A stretch of 64,000 nucleotides of DNA, taken from assembly GCF_025263265.1 (NCBI RefSeq), contig NZ_CP079869.1, forward strand, positions 434,001 through 498,000, in the 5' to 3' direction. How positions within the stretch are numbered: position 1 is the stretch's first letter; every line of letters begins with the position of its first letter. The position numbers and the translations under genes were made by a program. A model generated the notes under the pieces. That model was not told the origin of the DNA. It was given only the letters and a program-made list of their open reading frames with translations, and made no database searches. The stretch comes from Mycobacterium sp. SMC-4. GTDB lineage: Bacteria; Actinomycetota; Actinomycetes; Mycobacteriales; Mycobacteriaceae. Shown in pieces: positions 44,212 through 52,418 of this stretch.

Positions 44212-44498
44212 TGGGAACCGACAACACCATGAGCAACGATCACCACCCTTGCCCCGACGACATCGACCGGGAACTCGAGGAAATGCTCAGCGAGGCCGAG
44301 GAGACCGTGACGCGGCTGCGCGACGCGCTGCAGGCGCGGCGCGAGCACGGCGCCCAGCACGCCGAGATCGATCGCCTCGAGGAGCACATGGCCAACGCCC
44401 GGGTCAGCTGGCGCGAGGTCCGCAACTTCCTCGACATCGTCTGGCGAGAGATCACCGGATCTGCCAACACGTCGAAGGGAGATGCCCGCGGTGTCTGA
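44211..44498 (+). CDS. Small coiled-coil protein in the Na/phosphate operon
   Basis: 95 residues. The ATG shares a base with the symporter stop (TGATG). Almost the whole chain from about 17 to 85 is predicted helical and charged, with heptad-like patterns (IDRELEEMLSEAEETVTRLRDALQARRE and IDRLEEHMANARVSW). No signal or membrane segment. Its location, where relatives have a PhoU-like helical domain, suggests a cytosolic regulator of the symporter, although I see no PhoU signature. Alternative start: ATG seven codons in. It overlaps the next gene by 8 bp. Confidence 0.7.
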   Translation: MGTDNTMSNDHHPCPDDIDRELEEMLSEAEETVTRLRDALQARREHGAQHAEIDRLEEHMANARVSWREVRNFLDIVWREITGSANTSKGDARGV

Positions 44499-45492
44499 CA
44501 TCATCCGGCCGGCCCGGCGATCGGCTGCGGCCTTGTCCGCCGCTGGCGCCCTCGCGCTGACCCTTACGTCCTGCGGCGGCAACGCGGCAGACGCGGCGAT
44601 CGCCGTGTCCGGCTCATCGACGGTGGCGCCGATCACCGAGGCCGTGGCCAGGGCGGGCGGATTCACTGTCGACGTCGCCGCGGAGGGCACCCTCGACGGA
44701 TTCACCCGGTTCTGCAACGGTGACACGGCGATCAACAACGCGTCGGTGGCGATTCCCGGCGCGGGCCAGCCGGAGAACTTCGTCGCGATGTGTGAGGAAA
44801 ACGGTGTCGAGTTCATCGAGCTGCCGGTGGCCCTCGACGCGCTGAGCATCGTGCGCAACGAGCGCAACACCTTCGCGCTGGATATGACCCTCGACGAGCT
44901 GCGTGCGATCTGGTCTCCGGACTCCGAGATCCGGACGTGGCAGGACGTCCGCGCCGAATGGCCGGACCGGGCCATCTCTCGCTACGGCCGTCCGCCGGGC
45001 TCGGGAACCTTCGATTACTTCACACATTTCGTCGTCGGTGAGACCGGATCGATCACCTCGGACTACCGCAGCACCGACGACATGGGCGAGCTGTCGGCCT
45101 GGATCGCCAACGACGACGATGCGCTGGCCTTCATGGGCGTCGGCAACTATCTGGCGGCCGACGAGGACCATCGCGACCGCATGACCAACGTTGCCGTCGA
45201 CGGGGTACTGCCCGCGCTGGAGAACGCCCGCGACGGTCAGTACCGTCCGCTGACCCGTCCGTTGTTCCTCTACGTCTCCACCGCGGCCCTGGGCGACGAC
45301 GACAAGCTCGGCGAGTTCCTGTCCTACTACCTGGCCCATGCCGCCGATGTCGTTCCGCGGGTGTACTTTTACCCGCTCGCGCCCGAGGCTTACCGGTTGG
45401 CGCAGGAACGCTTCGACCAACGGATCACCGGAACCGCCTTCGACGGGGATCCGTACTCCGAGCAGTCGGTCCTGGAGGTGCTCGGCAGCTAG
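44491..45492 (+). CDS. PstS-like phosphate-binding lipoprotein
   Basis: 333 residues. Signal peptide with lipobox LTLTSC (Cys28), then VSGSSTVAPITEAVA, the phosphate-binding SGSST start of PstS proteins. DAINNASVAI-like text (TAINNASVAIPG), LPVALDALSIVRN, RYGRPPGSGTFDYF and YVSTAAL are the remaining anchors. I take GTG at 44491, which has AAGGGAG nine bases upstream; ATG 44482 would start directly on that sequence. No pstC/pstA/pstB follows, so it must serve the symporter, a distant Pst transporter, or sensing. Its stop directly abuts the stop of the convergent GNAT gene. Confidence 0.88.
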   Translation: MSDIIRPARRSAAALSAAGALALTLTSCGGNAADAAIAVSGSSTVAPITEAVARAGGFTVDVAAEGTLDGFTRFCNGDTAINNASVAIPGAGQPENFVAMCEENGVEFIELPVALDALSIVRNERNTFALDMTLDELRAIWSPDSEIRTWQDVRAEWPDRAISRYGRPPGSGTFDYFTHFVVGETGSITSDYRSTDDMGELSAWIANDDDALAFMGVGNYLAADEDHRDRMTNVAVDGVLPALENARDGQYRPLTRPLFLYVSTAALGDDDKLGEFLSYYLAHAADVVPRVYFYPLAPEAYRLAQERFDQRITGTAFDGDPYSEQSVLEVLGS

Positions 45493-46401
45493 CTAGGGCG
45501 CCAGTAGGTCCTCGGCGCGCACGTAGCGCGACCTGTGGTGGACCCCGAAGCCCAGCGACTCGTAGAGCCTGCGGGCACTGGCGTTCTCGTCGACCACCTG
45601 GACGTAGGCGCGGGTCGCGCCGCGCTGCGCTGCCCAGCCCAGCAGTCCGGTGCACAGCGTGCGAGCCAGACCGCGGCGACGGGCCGATTCGGCGACCCGC
45701 ACCGCCGAGATGCCCACCCAGCGGGTGCCGTCGGGGGCTTCGGTGATCGCCGCCCGTCCGACCGCGGCGTCAGCCAGCGAACCGAACCCGACCTGGCCGT
45801 CGATGACCGCGCTCAGCACGTCGACAGGAACCTCACGTGCATAGAGCTCCAGCCATCGGTCATCCGGCCGGGTCGACACCGCGATCTCCTCGGTCCGCAG
45901 ACGGTCGGTGACTTCGGTTGCCATGACCAGGTTTTCGGCCTCTGTCAGCACACCTGCCGGGATCCGGAACAGCCGGTCCGGCGCGGAGATCAACGCCGGT
46001 GTGTCACGCTCGGCGTACCACCGGGCGGCGGCTGCGATCTCGCTGTGTGAGGTGAAGCGCAGCGGCACGGCGGAATTGGCGCGGCGGGTGGCCGGACCGT
46101 GACGCAGGAACCACCCGCCGAGCCAGTGCTGTTCGGTGCCGGGCCAGGCCAACGCCGCGGCGTGTTCGAGGTTGCGGATGTCGCCGGTGCGAACCGGGAT
46201 CTCGGGCACGATGCGCACCGCCAGGACGTCGGCTGCGGCGATGGTGACGACGTCCCCGCGCCGGGTGCGCACCCGCACCCCGGTGTCGTCGCCGGCAGCG
46301 CCGAGAACATGCCCGACGACGTCGGTGTGCGGCGGCACCGATCCCGCCGGCAACCGGTACCGCAGGCTGACCCGAGTGCCCGGTGGCGGGACGGCGGTCA
46401 A
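45493..46401 (-). CDS. GNAT acetyltransferase with N-terminal extension (Rv0428c-like)
   Basis: 302 residues. The first 70 or so form a beta-rich module (GTRVSLRYRLPAG, TGVRVRTRRGDVVTIAA). A C-terminal GNAT domain contains VRVAESARRRGLARTLC (acetyl-CoA loop RRRGLA) and DENASARRLYESLGFG. The start appears to be TTG at 46401, 15 bp after def. A GTG downstream would remove conserved sequence. Conserved beside def in M. tuberculosis, hinting at N-terminal protein modification, but the substrate is unknown. Confidence 0.83.
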   Translation of the reverse strand: MTAVPPPGTRVSLRYRLPAGSVPPHTDVVGHVLGAAGDDTGVRVRTRRGDVVTIAAADVLAVRIVPEIPVRTGDIRNLEHAAALAWPGTEQHWLGGWFLRHGPATRRANSAVPLRFTSHSEIAAAARWYAERDTPALISAPDRLFRIPAGVLTEAENLVMATEVTDRLRTEEIAVSTRPDDRWLELYAREVPVDVLSAVIDGQVGFGSLADAAVGRAAITEAPDGTRWVGISAVRVAESARRRGLARTLCTGLLGWAAQRGATRAYVQVVDENASARRLYESLGFGVHHRSRYVRAEDLLAP

Positions 46402-46416
46402 CGGTCGGCCGCCGGC

Positions 46417-47010
46417 TCAGTGCCCGAACGGATCGGGATCTTCACCGGGCATCCAGGACAATCCGGGCACGCCCCAGCCGTTGGACTTGACGGTGCGCTT
46501 GGCGCTACGGGCGTTACGGCCGATCAACCGGTCCAGGTAGAGGAAGCCGTCCAGGTGGCCGGTCTCGTGCTGGAGCATCCGCGCGAACAGGTCGGTGCCC
46601 TCGATGGTGATCGGGGTGCCGTCGGCGTCCAGGCCCGTGACCCGCGCCCACGATGCCCGCCCGGTCGGGAACGACTCCCCGGGCACCGACAAGCAGCCTT
46701 CGTCGTCGTCCTCGGGATCGGGCATGGTCTCCGGTATCTCGGAGGTCTCCAGCACCGGATTGACCACCACGCCGCGGCGGCGCAGGGTTTTGCCCCGCGC
46801 GTCGGCACAGTCGTAGACGAACACCCGCTTGGGCACCCCGATCTGATTGGCTGCCAATCCAACTCCATGGGCGGCGTCCATCGTGTCGTAGAGATCGGTG
46901 ATGAGGTCGGCGAGATCGGCGGGCAGCGACCCGTCCTCGGCGACCGGCACCGGTTCGGTCGGGGTGTGCAGAACGGGATCGCCCACGATGCGGATCGGAC
47001 GTACGGCCAT
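46417..47010 (-). CDS. def: Peptide deformylase
   Basis: 197 residues. Removes the formyl group from new protein N-termini. The three motifs are present: [18 protein letters not shown] (metal-binding Cys) and HETGHLDG (HExxH metal site). [10 protein letters not shown] insert before motif II is typical of mycobacterial Def. ATG at 47010 gives [12 protein letters not shown]. Three extra upstream residues in frame (MPS) are unlikely. Confidence 0.96.
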   Translation of the reverse strand: MAVRPIRIVGDPVLHTPTEPVPVAEDGSLPADLADLITDLYDTMDAAHGVGLAANQIGVPKRVFVYDCADARGKTLRRRGVVVNPVLETSEIPETMPDPEDDDEGCLSVPGESFPTGRASWARVTGLDADGTPITIEGTDLFARMLQHETGHLDGFLYLDRLIGRNARSAKRTVKSNGWGVPGLSWMPGEDPDPFGH

Positions 47011-47158
47011 GGACGGCAAGCTTAGTGTGGCGCCCGCGACGATATTTCGGCGCCGACGCGCGGCGATCCGTGACCCCGCCCGTGACTGAACCGTGATTGA
47101 ATACTCGCCGGAACTACATGGATGTCATTCAGTTATTGTCGGAAAGGTCCAACAGCGA

Positions 47159-47467
47159 ATGGACGGCGCGATCGCGCGGGCTGAGCAGTCCGGGGACGAC
47201 ACCGAACCCGCCGACGGCCTGACCCGTCGGGAGCACGACATCTTGGCTTTCGAACGGCAGTGGTGGAAGTACGCGGGTTCCAAGGAAGACGCGATCAAAG
47301 AGCTGTTCTCGATGTCGGCCACCCGCTACTACCAAGTGCTCAATGCGCTGGTGGACCGCCCTGAGGCACTGGCAGCCGACCCGATGCTGGTCAAGAGGCT
47401 GCGGCGGCTACGGGCCAGTCGGCAGAAGGCGCGTGCGGCGCGTCGGCTCGGCTTCGATGTGACCTGA
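47159..47467 (+). CDS. DUF3263 protein, Rv0430-like
   Basis: 102 residues, the length of the M. tuberculosis homologue. The core LTRREHDILAFERQWWKYAGSKEDAIKELFSMSATRYYQVLNALV resembles a helix-turn-helix, and the tail is basic (VKRLRRLRASRQKARAARR). DNA binding is likely. ATG at 47159 with GGAAAGG upstream; an in-frame start at 47093 adds 22 residues in the divergent promoter zone. It precedes virR and may co-regulate it. Confidence 0.88.
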   Translation: MDGAIARAEQSGDDTEPADGLTRREHDILAFERQWWKYAGSKEDAIKELFSMSATRYYQVLNALVDRPEALAADPMLVKRLRRLRASRQKARAARRLGFDVT

Positions 47468-47520
47468 TCGCGACGCAAGCTTTGACCGCCGGGCCGACCG
47501 GGTCGATACAGTAGGCGCCG

Positions 47521-47979
47521 ATGAACCAGCGAGATTCCTCAGGGCTGCCCCTGCGTGCCATGGTGATGGTCCTGTTGTTCCTCGGCGTGGTTTTCCTGTT
47601 GGTCGCGTTGCAGTCGCTCGGCGACGACCCCGACGGGGAGGAATCCTCGGTGGCCGCCACCGCGACCACGACGACCACCACCGCGCCACCGCCGCCGGCC
47701 GAACCGGCCCGGCCCGAGGTTCGGGTGTTCAACATCTCCGATGTCGAGGGCGCCGCCGAGACCACGGCCGACCGGTTGCGTGAGGATGGCTGGACGGTGG
47801 CCGACACCGGGAACCTGGAGCTACCCGAAACCACGGTGACCACCGTGTACTTCGGCGAGGCGCCAGAGGAGCAGCAGGCCGCCGAGGACATCGGCAGGCT
47901 GCTGGAAGCACCGGTGGCGCCGCGGCCCCCGCCACTGCTAGAGCAACCACCGGGAGTGATCGTCGCGGTCATTGGCTAG
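47521..47979 (+). CDS. virR: VirR-like LytR_C-domain membrane protein (Rv0431)
   Basis: 152 residues. Short cytosolic head, one membrane helix (about 12-32, [20 protein letters not shown]), a Thr/Pro-rich linker ([14 protein letters not shown]), then a LytR_C domain ([27 protein letters not shown]). In M. tuberculosis VirR affects cell-wall architecture and vesicle release. The orientation places the LytR_C domain outside. ATG at 47521, 53 bp after the DUF3263 gene. Confidence 0.87.
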   Translation: MNQRDSSGLPLRAMVMVLLFLGVVFLLVALQSLGDDPDGEESSVAATATTTTTTAPPPPAEPARPEVRVFNISDVEGAAETTADRLREDGWTVADTGNLELPETTVTTVYFGEAPEEQQAAEDIGRLLEAPVAPRPPPLLEQPPGVIVAVIG

Positions 47980-47989
47980 GCTCTTGCTC

Positions 47990-48697
47990 ATGCGTAGGAC
48001 CCCCATGCGTAGGACTGTTGCCGCCACCTTGTTCGCAGTGCCCGCCCTTGCGTTGAGTGCCTGCTCGCCCCCAGGGGAGGTCCCTTCCGATTCGCCCGGC
48101 ACCACGCCGGCGATCTGGACCGGGTCGCCGTCGCCGACGGCCGGGCCCGATGGGCATGGAGCCGGCCACGGTGGCGGGGAAACGTTGAAGGCCGAACTTC
48201 GCGACGCCGACGGCACCGCCGTGGCCACTGCCGACTTCCAGTTCAGCGACGGCTACGCGACCGTCACGGTGGAAACCACCGGCGACGGTCAGCTGACACC
48301 GGGGTTCCACGGTCTGCACATCCACTCGGTCGGCACCTGCGAGACCGATTCGGTCGCGCCGACCGGCGGCGCCCGCGCGGACTTCAACTCCGCCGGCGGC
48401 CATCTGCACCGCGCCCGTGATGGCGACGATCACCCCGCCGCCGGTGACCTGACCTCGCTGCAGATCCGCGAGGACGGCAGCGGCATGCTGGTGACCACCA
48501 CCGATGCGTTCACCGCCGAGGACCTGCTCGCCGACGAGGGTACGGCGATCATCATCCACGCCAACCCGGACAACTTCGCCAACATCCCGCCGGAGCGCTA
48601 TCAGCAGATCAACGGCGATCCGCCACCGGACCAGACCACCCTGGACACCGGTGACGCCGGCGCGCGGGTGGCGTGCGGTGTCATCGGCCGCGGCTGA
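47990..48697 (+). CDS. sodC: Cu superoxide dismutase lipoprotein
   Basis: 235 residues from ATG 47990, or 230 from ATG 48005. The two starts sit in a duplicated 11-bp sequence, so the N-terminus reads MRRTPMRRT. The lipobox LALSAC has the lipidated Cys at 25. The copper-site histidines are in [12 protein letters not shown] and [18 protein letters not shown]. The zinc-site residues of classical enzymes look degenerate, as in the M. tuberculosis Cu-only SodC. It dismutates superoxide outside the membrane. It overlaps the next gene by 20 bp. Confidence 0.92.
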   Translation: MRRTPMRRTVAATLFAVPALALSACSPPGEVPSDSPGTTPAIWTGSPSPTAGPDGHGAGHGGGETLKAELRDADGTAVATADFQFSDGYATVTVETTGDGQLTPGFHGLHIHSVGTCETDSVAPTGGARADFNSAGGHLHRARDGDDHPAAGDLTSLQIREDGSGMLVTTTDAFTAEDLLADEGTAIIIHANPDNFANIPPERYQQINGDPPPDQTTLDTGDAGARVACGVIGRG

Positions 48698-49808
48698 CAG
48701 CCGGATCGAGTTCGCCGGGTCTGCCCGGCCGACTGTCGGCGTCGAATGGGAGTTCGCCCTCGTCGACGCCGAAAGCCGGGACCTGAGCAACGAGGCCGCG
48801 TCGGTGATCGCCGAACTCGGTGAGAACCCGCGCGTGCACAAAGAGCTGCTGCGCAACACCGTCGAGATCGTCACCGGGATCTGTGAGAACTCCGGTCAGG
48901 CGATGGACGACCTGGCCGACACCCTGCGACCGGTGCGCACGATCGTGCGGCAGCGTGGCATGGAGTTGTTCTGTGCCGGCACACACCCGTTCGCGCACTG
49001 GTCGGTGCAGAAGCTCACCGACGCGCCCCGCTACGCCGAGCTGATCAAGCGCACCCAATGGTGGGGACGCCAGATGCTGATCTGGGGTGTGCACGTGCAC
49101 GTCGGGGTGAGTTCAGCCAACCGGGTGATGCCCATCATCACCTCGTTGCTGCACCAGTACCCGCACCTGCTCGCACTCTCGGCGTCCTCTCCGTTCTGGG
49201 ACGGCGAGGACACCGGCTATGCCAGCAACCGGTCGATGATGTTCCAGCAACTGCCGACCGCGGGGCTGCCGTTCCACTTCCAGGAATGGCGTGAGTTCGA
49301 GGGATTCGTGGCCGACCAGAAGAAGACCGGAATCATCGACCACATGAACGAGATCCGGTGGGACATCCGGCCTTCGCCGCACCTGGGCACCATCGAGGTG
49401 CGGATCTTCGACGGGGTGTCGAACCTGCGCGAACTGTCCGCGCTGGTCGCGTTGACGCACTGTCTGATCGTCGACCTGGACCGTCGTCTGGAGGCCGGCG
49501 AGTCGCTGCCGGTGATGCCGCCCTGGCATGTACAGGAGAACAAGTGGCGGGCGGCCCGCTACGGGCTGGACGCAATCGTCATCCTTGACGCCGACAGCAA
49601 CGAGCGGCTGGTCACCGAGGACCTCGACGATGTGTTGGAACGCCTTGCGCCGGTGGCCAAATCGCTGCGCTGCACGACGGAGCTGGCCCGGGTGGCCGAC
49701 ATCTACCGCACCGGAGCTTCCTATCAGCGGCAGCGCCGCGTCGCCGAGGAGAACGACGGCGACCTGCGCGCGGTGGTCGACTCGCTCGTCGGAGAGCTGG
49801 TGATCTGA
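48678..49808 (+). CDS. Carboxylate-amine ligase, YbdK/GCS2 family (Rv0433-like)
   Basis: 376 residues, exactly the length of Rv0433. The glutamate-cysteine-ligase-2 signature is [11 protein letters not shown] at the start, then [32 protein letters not shown] and [19 protein letters not shown]. It probably makes an ATP-dependent amide bond between a carboxylate (e.g. glutamate) and an amine. GTG at 48678 lies inside sodC, giving a 20-bp overlap. Mycobacteria make mycothiol rather than glutathione, so the true substrate is open. Confidence 0.9.
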   Translation: MSSAAADSRIEFAGSARPTVGVEWEFALVDAESRDLSNEAASVIAELGENPRVHKELLRNTVEIVTGICENSGQAMDDLADTLRPVRTIVRQRGMELFCAGTHPFAHWSVQKLTDAPRYAELIKRTQWWGRQMLIWGVHVHVGVSSANRVMPIITSLLHQYPHLLALSASSPFWDGEDTGYASNRSMMFQQLPTAGLPFHFQEWREFEGFVADQKKTGIIDHMNEIRWDIRPSPHLGTIEVRIFDGVSNLRELSALVALTHCLIVDLDRRLEAGESLPVMPPWHVQENKWRAARYGLDAIVILDADSNERLVTEDLDDVLERLAPVAKSLRCTTELARVADIYRTGASYQRQRRVAEENDGDLRAVVDSLVGELVI

Positions 49809-49810
49809 GC

Positions 49811-50443
49811 GTGCCGACGGTGCCGATGTTCCCGCTGCAGGTCGCCATGTTGCCCGGCGAGGAATTACCGCTGCGCATCTTCGAACCGCGCTATACCGCT
49901 CTGGTGCAGGCATGTCTGGCCACCGAGGATCCGGCATTCGGTGTCGTGCTGATCGCGGCCGGCCGGGAAGTGGGCGGCGGGGACACCCGCAGCGACGTCG
50001 GGGCGCTGGCCCACATCAGCGAGTACGTCGACCAGGGCTCCGGACGATACCGGCTCAAGTGCACGATGGGGGACAGAATTCGGGTGCTGGAGTGGTTGCC
50101 CGACGATCCCTATCCGCGGGCGGTCGTCGAAGTGTGGCCCGACCAGCCCGGCGCGGCTGTCGACGTTGCGGCGATCCGCGACATCGAGGACCGGATGGTC
50201 GCGCTGTTCGAACGGATCGCCGCCAAGCGGGGCGTCGACGTGCGCGGCCGCGACATCGTGGCGGGAGCCGATGATTCCGGTGACGCGGCGATGTGGTTGT
50301 ACGCGTTGACCACCCGGCTGCCGATGGGACAAGCGGACCGCTACGCGGTACTCGCAGCGCCGACGGTGGCTGAGCGCGTTGCGGCACTGTCCGATGCGGT
50401 GGACACCGTGGCCGCGATGGTGGACTTCCAGCTGTCGGATTGA
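49811..50443 (+). CDS. LON-substrate-binding-domain protein (Rv0434-like)
   Basis: 210 residues, GTG start 2 bp after the ligase stop. The LON_substr_bdg fold is recognised by VPMFPLQVAMLPGEELPLRIFEPRY, FGVVLIAAGREVGGGD and GRYRLKC. It lacks the ATPase and protease domains of Lon, so it is a stand-alone substrate-recognition module. Its partner is unknown. It ends 1 bp before the stop of the convergent methyltransferase. Confidence 0.9.
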   Translation: MPTVPMFPLQVAMLPGEELPLRIFEPRYTALVQACLATEDPAFGVVLIAAGREVGGGDTRSDVGALAHISEYVDQGSGRYRLKCTMGDRIRVLEWLPDDPYPRAVVEVWPDQPGAAVDVAAIRDIEDRMVALFERIAAKRGVDVRGRDIVAGADDSGDAAMWLYALTTRLPMGQADRYAVLAAPTVAERVAALSDAVDTVAAMVDFQLSD

Positions 50444-50444
50444 C

Positions 50445-51215
50445 CTACCGCACGGCACATAGGAAGGCACGTCGCGGCGTCAACTCGACGGCATCGTCGG
50501 GCACACAGCGGGAGTACCGGTCCATCAGGGTCTGTGCCCGCTCGACGGCGACCTGCCAGCCCAGTCCACACAGCTGCGCACACAGCGCGTCGGCCTCTGC
50601 CTCGGGGATCTCGACGGCGAGTCGGCTGGCCGGCCGGCTGAGCTCGGCGGCCAGCCTGACCGCTGCGGTGCGGTCGTCGCTCGACCAGTCGGGCAGGACC
50701 CCTTCCAGGGACCATGCGGCAGGTTCGGAACCGTCGAAACCCGCCTCCTGCAATGCCATCGACCAGTCGGTGCGCGGGTCGGCAGGCACCACGCAATGCT
50801 GGGCCGCGGCGTGTTCGGCGCGGCGGCCGTCCAGCGCAGCGCATTTGAAATCCAGCACCTCGTGGTGGTCGATCTCGAAAATCGCACTGCTCGACAACCA
50901 CGGCAGCCGCCACGGCCGGGTATCCAGTCCGCTGGCCATGATGACCGCCTGGTCGACGCCGCGCGCACCCGCGGCGATGAAGTGCTCGTCGAACCAGCGG
51001 GTGCGGCACGCCACATAGGCTTCGTAGGCCGCCAACGGGCCGCCGTCGGCGCAGGGCCCCGGCTGCCAACCGCGGGCCGCGGCCGCCTGCAGCAATGGCT
51101 CGACGAACGGGTCGGTGAACAGCGGGCAACTCGAACGATTCTCGGCCGCACGCAGCGTGGCCGCCGCCAGCATGGCGTCGGTGCGGCTGGGTCTGCGCAC
51201 CACCGGACTACTCAT
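50445..51215 (-). CDS. SAM-dependent methyltransferase of the mycobacterial TIGR00027/LCM-like family
   Basis: 256 residues. Family blocks: RTDAMLAAATLRAAE near the start, FTDPFVEPLL, CRTRWFDEHFIAAGARGVDQAVIMASGLDTRPWRLPW (SAM-binding GLDTR), FEIDHHEVLDFK, and AWSLEGVLPD in place of the usual W-x-A-E-G-L-x-x-Y-L segment. It transfers a methyl group from SAM; the substrate for these abundant mycobacterial proteins is mostly unknown. ATG at 51215. Convergent with the LON-domain gene. Confidence 0.88.
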   Translation of the reverse strand: MSSPVVRRPSRTDAMLAAATLRAAENRSSCPLFTDPFVEPLLQAAAARGWQPGPCADGGPLAAYEAYVACRTRWFDEHFIAAGARGVDQAVIMASGLDTRPWRLPWLSSSAIFEIDHHEVLDFKCAALDGRRAEHAAAQHCVVPADPRTDWSMALQEAGFDGSEPAAWSLEGVLPDWSSDDRTAAVRLAAELSRPASRLAVEIPEAEADALCAQLCGLGWQVAVERAQTLMDRYSRCVPDDAVELTPRRAFLCAVR

Positions 51216-51274
51216 TGCAGCAAGATTCCCACTTTGCGGTCGGCCTAAGCACCACCGCCGACGCCGTTGGCGGG

Positions 51275-51613
51275 TCAGCCCTCGGGACGCTGGTCACCCA
51301 GTTCGTCGAGCGTCATCAAGTCTTTGCGGTAGGTGCCTTCGCGGTACACCACCTGACTGATGCGCATCGCGATCACCGGGGCGGTGATCACGGTGAACAA
51401 TCCGGCCAGCATCAGCACGCCGACATCTGCGCTACCGCGCAGTCGGATCACGGCACCGGCCAATACCAGCAGCAAGCCGAGGACCTGGGGCTTGGAAGCC
51501 GCGTGCATCCGGGACAAGGCATCGGGGAAGCGCACTACTCCGATGGCAGCGGTCAACGCCAGCAGCGAACCGCCCAGCACGAGCAGCCCGGCGATCAGAT
51601 CGAGGATGCTCAT
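51275..51613 (-). CDS. mnhG: Mrp antiporter subunit G
   Basis: 112 residues with three membrane helices (about 4-25, 40-60, 64-86) and the MrpG signature GVVRFPDALSRMHAASKP. The C-terminal tail after the third helix is polar (YREGTYRKDLMTLDELG). It is the last gene of the six-gene Mrp operon. ATG at 51613 overlaps the mnhF stop (ATGA). Confidence 0.92.
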   Translation of the reverse strand: MSILDLIAGLLVLGGSLLALTAAIGVVRFPDALSRMHAASKPQVLGLLLVLAGAVIRLRGSADVGVLMLAGLFTVITAPVIAMRISQVVYREGTYRKDLMTLDELGDQRPEG

Positions 51614-51885
51614 GACCGCGGACCGCCGTCCTTGTCGGGGACCCGGAAGCGCGCCACGCTCACCGAGCCGACGAAGGCCATCAACGACAGCGCGACGATG
51701 CCGTACTTGACCGTGGTGTCGAGGGTGTAGGCCGCCCAGGTCGCCAGGCCGCACAGCATCACCGCGACCAGGGTGTCGGTGGCCACCAGCCGGTCCATGG
51801 TGTTGGGCCCGGCCAGCACCCTGTACATCGTGATGGTCGCAGCCAGGCAGAGGATCACCGCACTGGCCCACCAGATCGCGGTCAC
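51610..51885 (-). CDS. mnhF: Mrp antiporter subunit F
   Basis: 91 residues from GTG 51885, which overlaps the mnhE stop (GTGA). Three helices and the family pattern YRVLAGPNTMDRLVATDTL. A longer in-frame start at 51915 lies inside mnhE and is less likely. Confidence 0.9.
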   Translation of the reverse strand: MTAIWWASAVILCLAATITMYRVLAGPNTMDRLVATDTLVAVMLCGLATWAAYTLDTTVKYGIVALSLMAFVGSVSVARFRVPDKDGGPRS

Positions 51886-52418
51886 GGCGCTGTCCCTTCC
51901 GGGGCCGGCTGCCATTCGTCGACGCGTTCGAACGCCGCGATCAGCAGTTTCTCCAAATGCCGGAGATCACGGTAGAACTCGTCGATCGCCCCATCCGGCC
52001 GGACGTCGAGGATATGAACGTAGAGCACCCGGTTGGCTTGGTCGATGTCGACGACCATGGTGCCGGGGATCAGGGTCAGGATCGCCGCGGTCAGCGCCAG
52101 CGTCAGGTCGGACTTGACCTCCATCGGTGCCCGGACCACGGCGCTGCGCGGCGGCGGCCCCGGGCGCACGGTGAGCCAGGCGATCTGGGTACTGGCCTTG
52201 ATCAGATCGAGGACCACCCGGCCGAGCAACCGCAGCATCGACAGCGGATGCAGCCGACCTTGCACCGGGATCACCGGTAGCGGCAGCAGCACCGTGACCA
52301 GGATGGCGACGGCCAGACCGCCGAGGATATTGGCGGCCGACAACGTGCCCCACAGCAGCACCCACACCACGGTCAGCCAAAACACCAGCCCGATGCGCAG
52401 GCCGTACTTGCGCATCAT
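51882..52418 (-). CDS. mnhE: Mrp antiporter subunit E
   Basis: 178 residues, ATG-ATG start at 52418 overlapping the mnhD stop. Two or three N-terminal helices precede the conserved soluble-looking part: LTLALTAAILTLIPGTMVVDID, VHILDVRP and a helical end YRDLRHLEKLL, all typical of MrpE. The C-terminus is longer than in many orthologues by a short acidic tail. Confidence 0.9.
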   Translation of the reverse strand: MMRKYGLRIGLVFWLTVVWVLLWGTLSAANILGGLAVAILVTVLLPLPVIPVQGRLHPLSMLRLLGRVVLDLIKASTQIAWLTVRPGPPPRSAVVRAPMEVKSDLTLALTAAILTLIPGTMVVDIDQANRVLYVHILDVRPDGAIDEFYRDLRHLEKLLIAAFERVDEWQPAPEGTAP

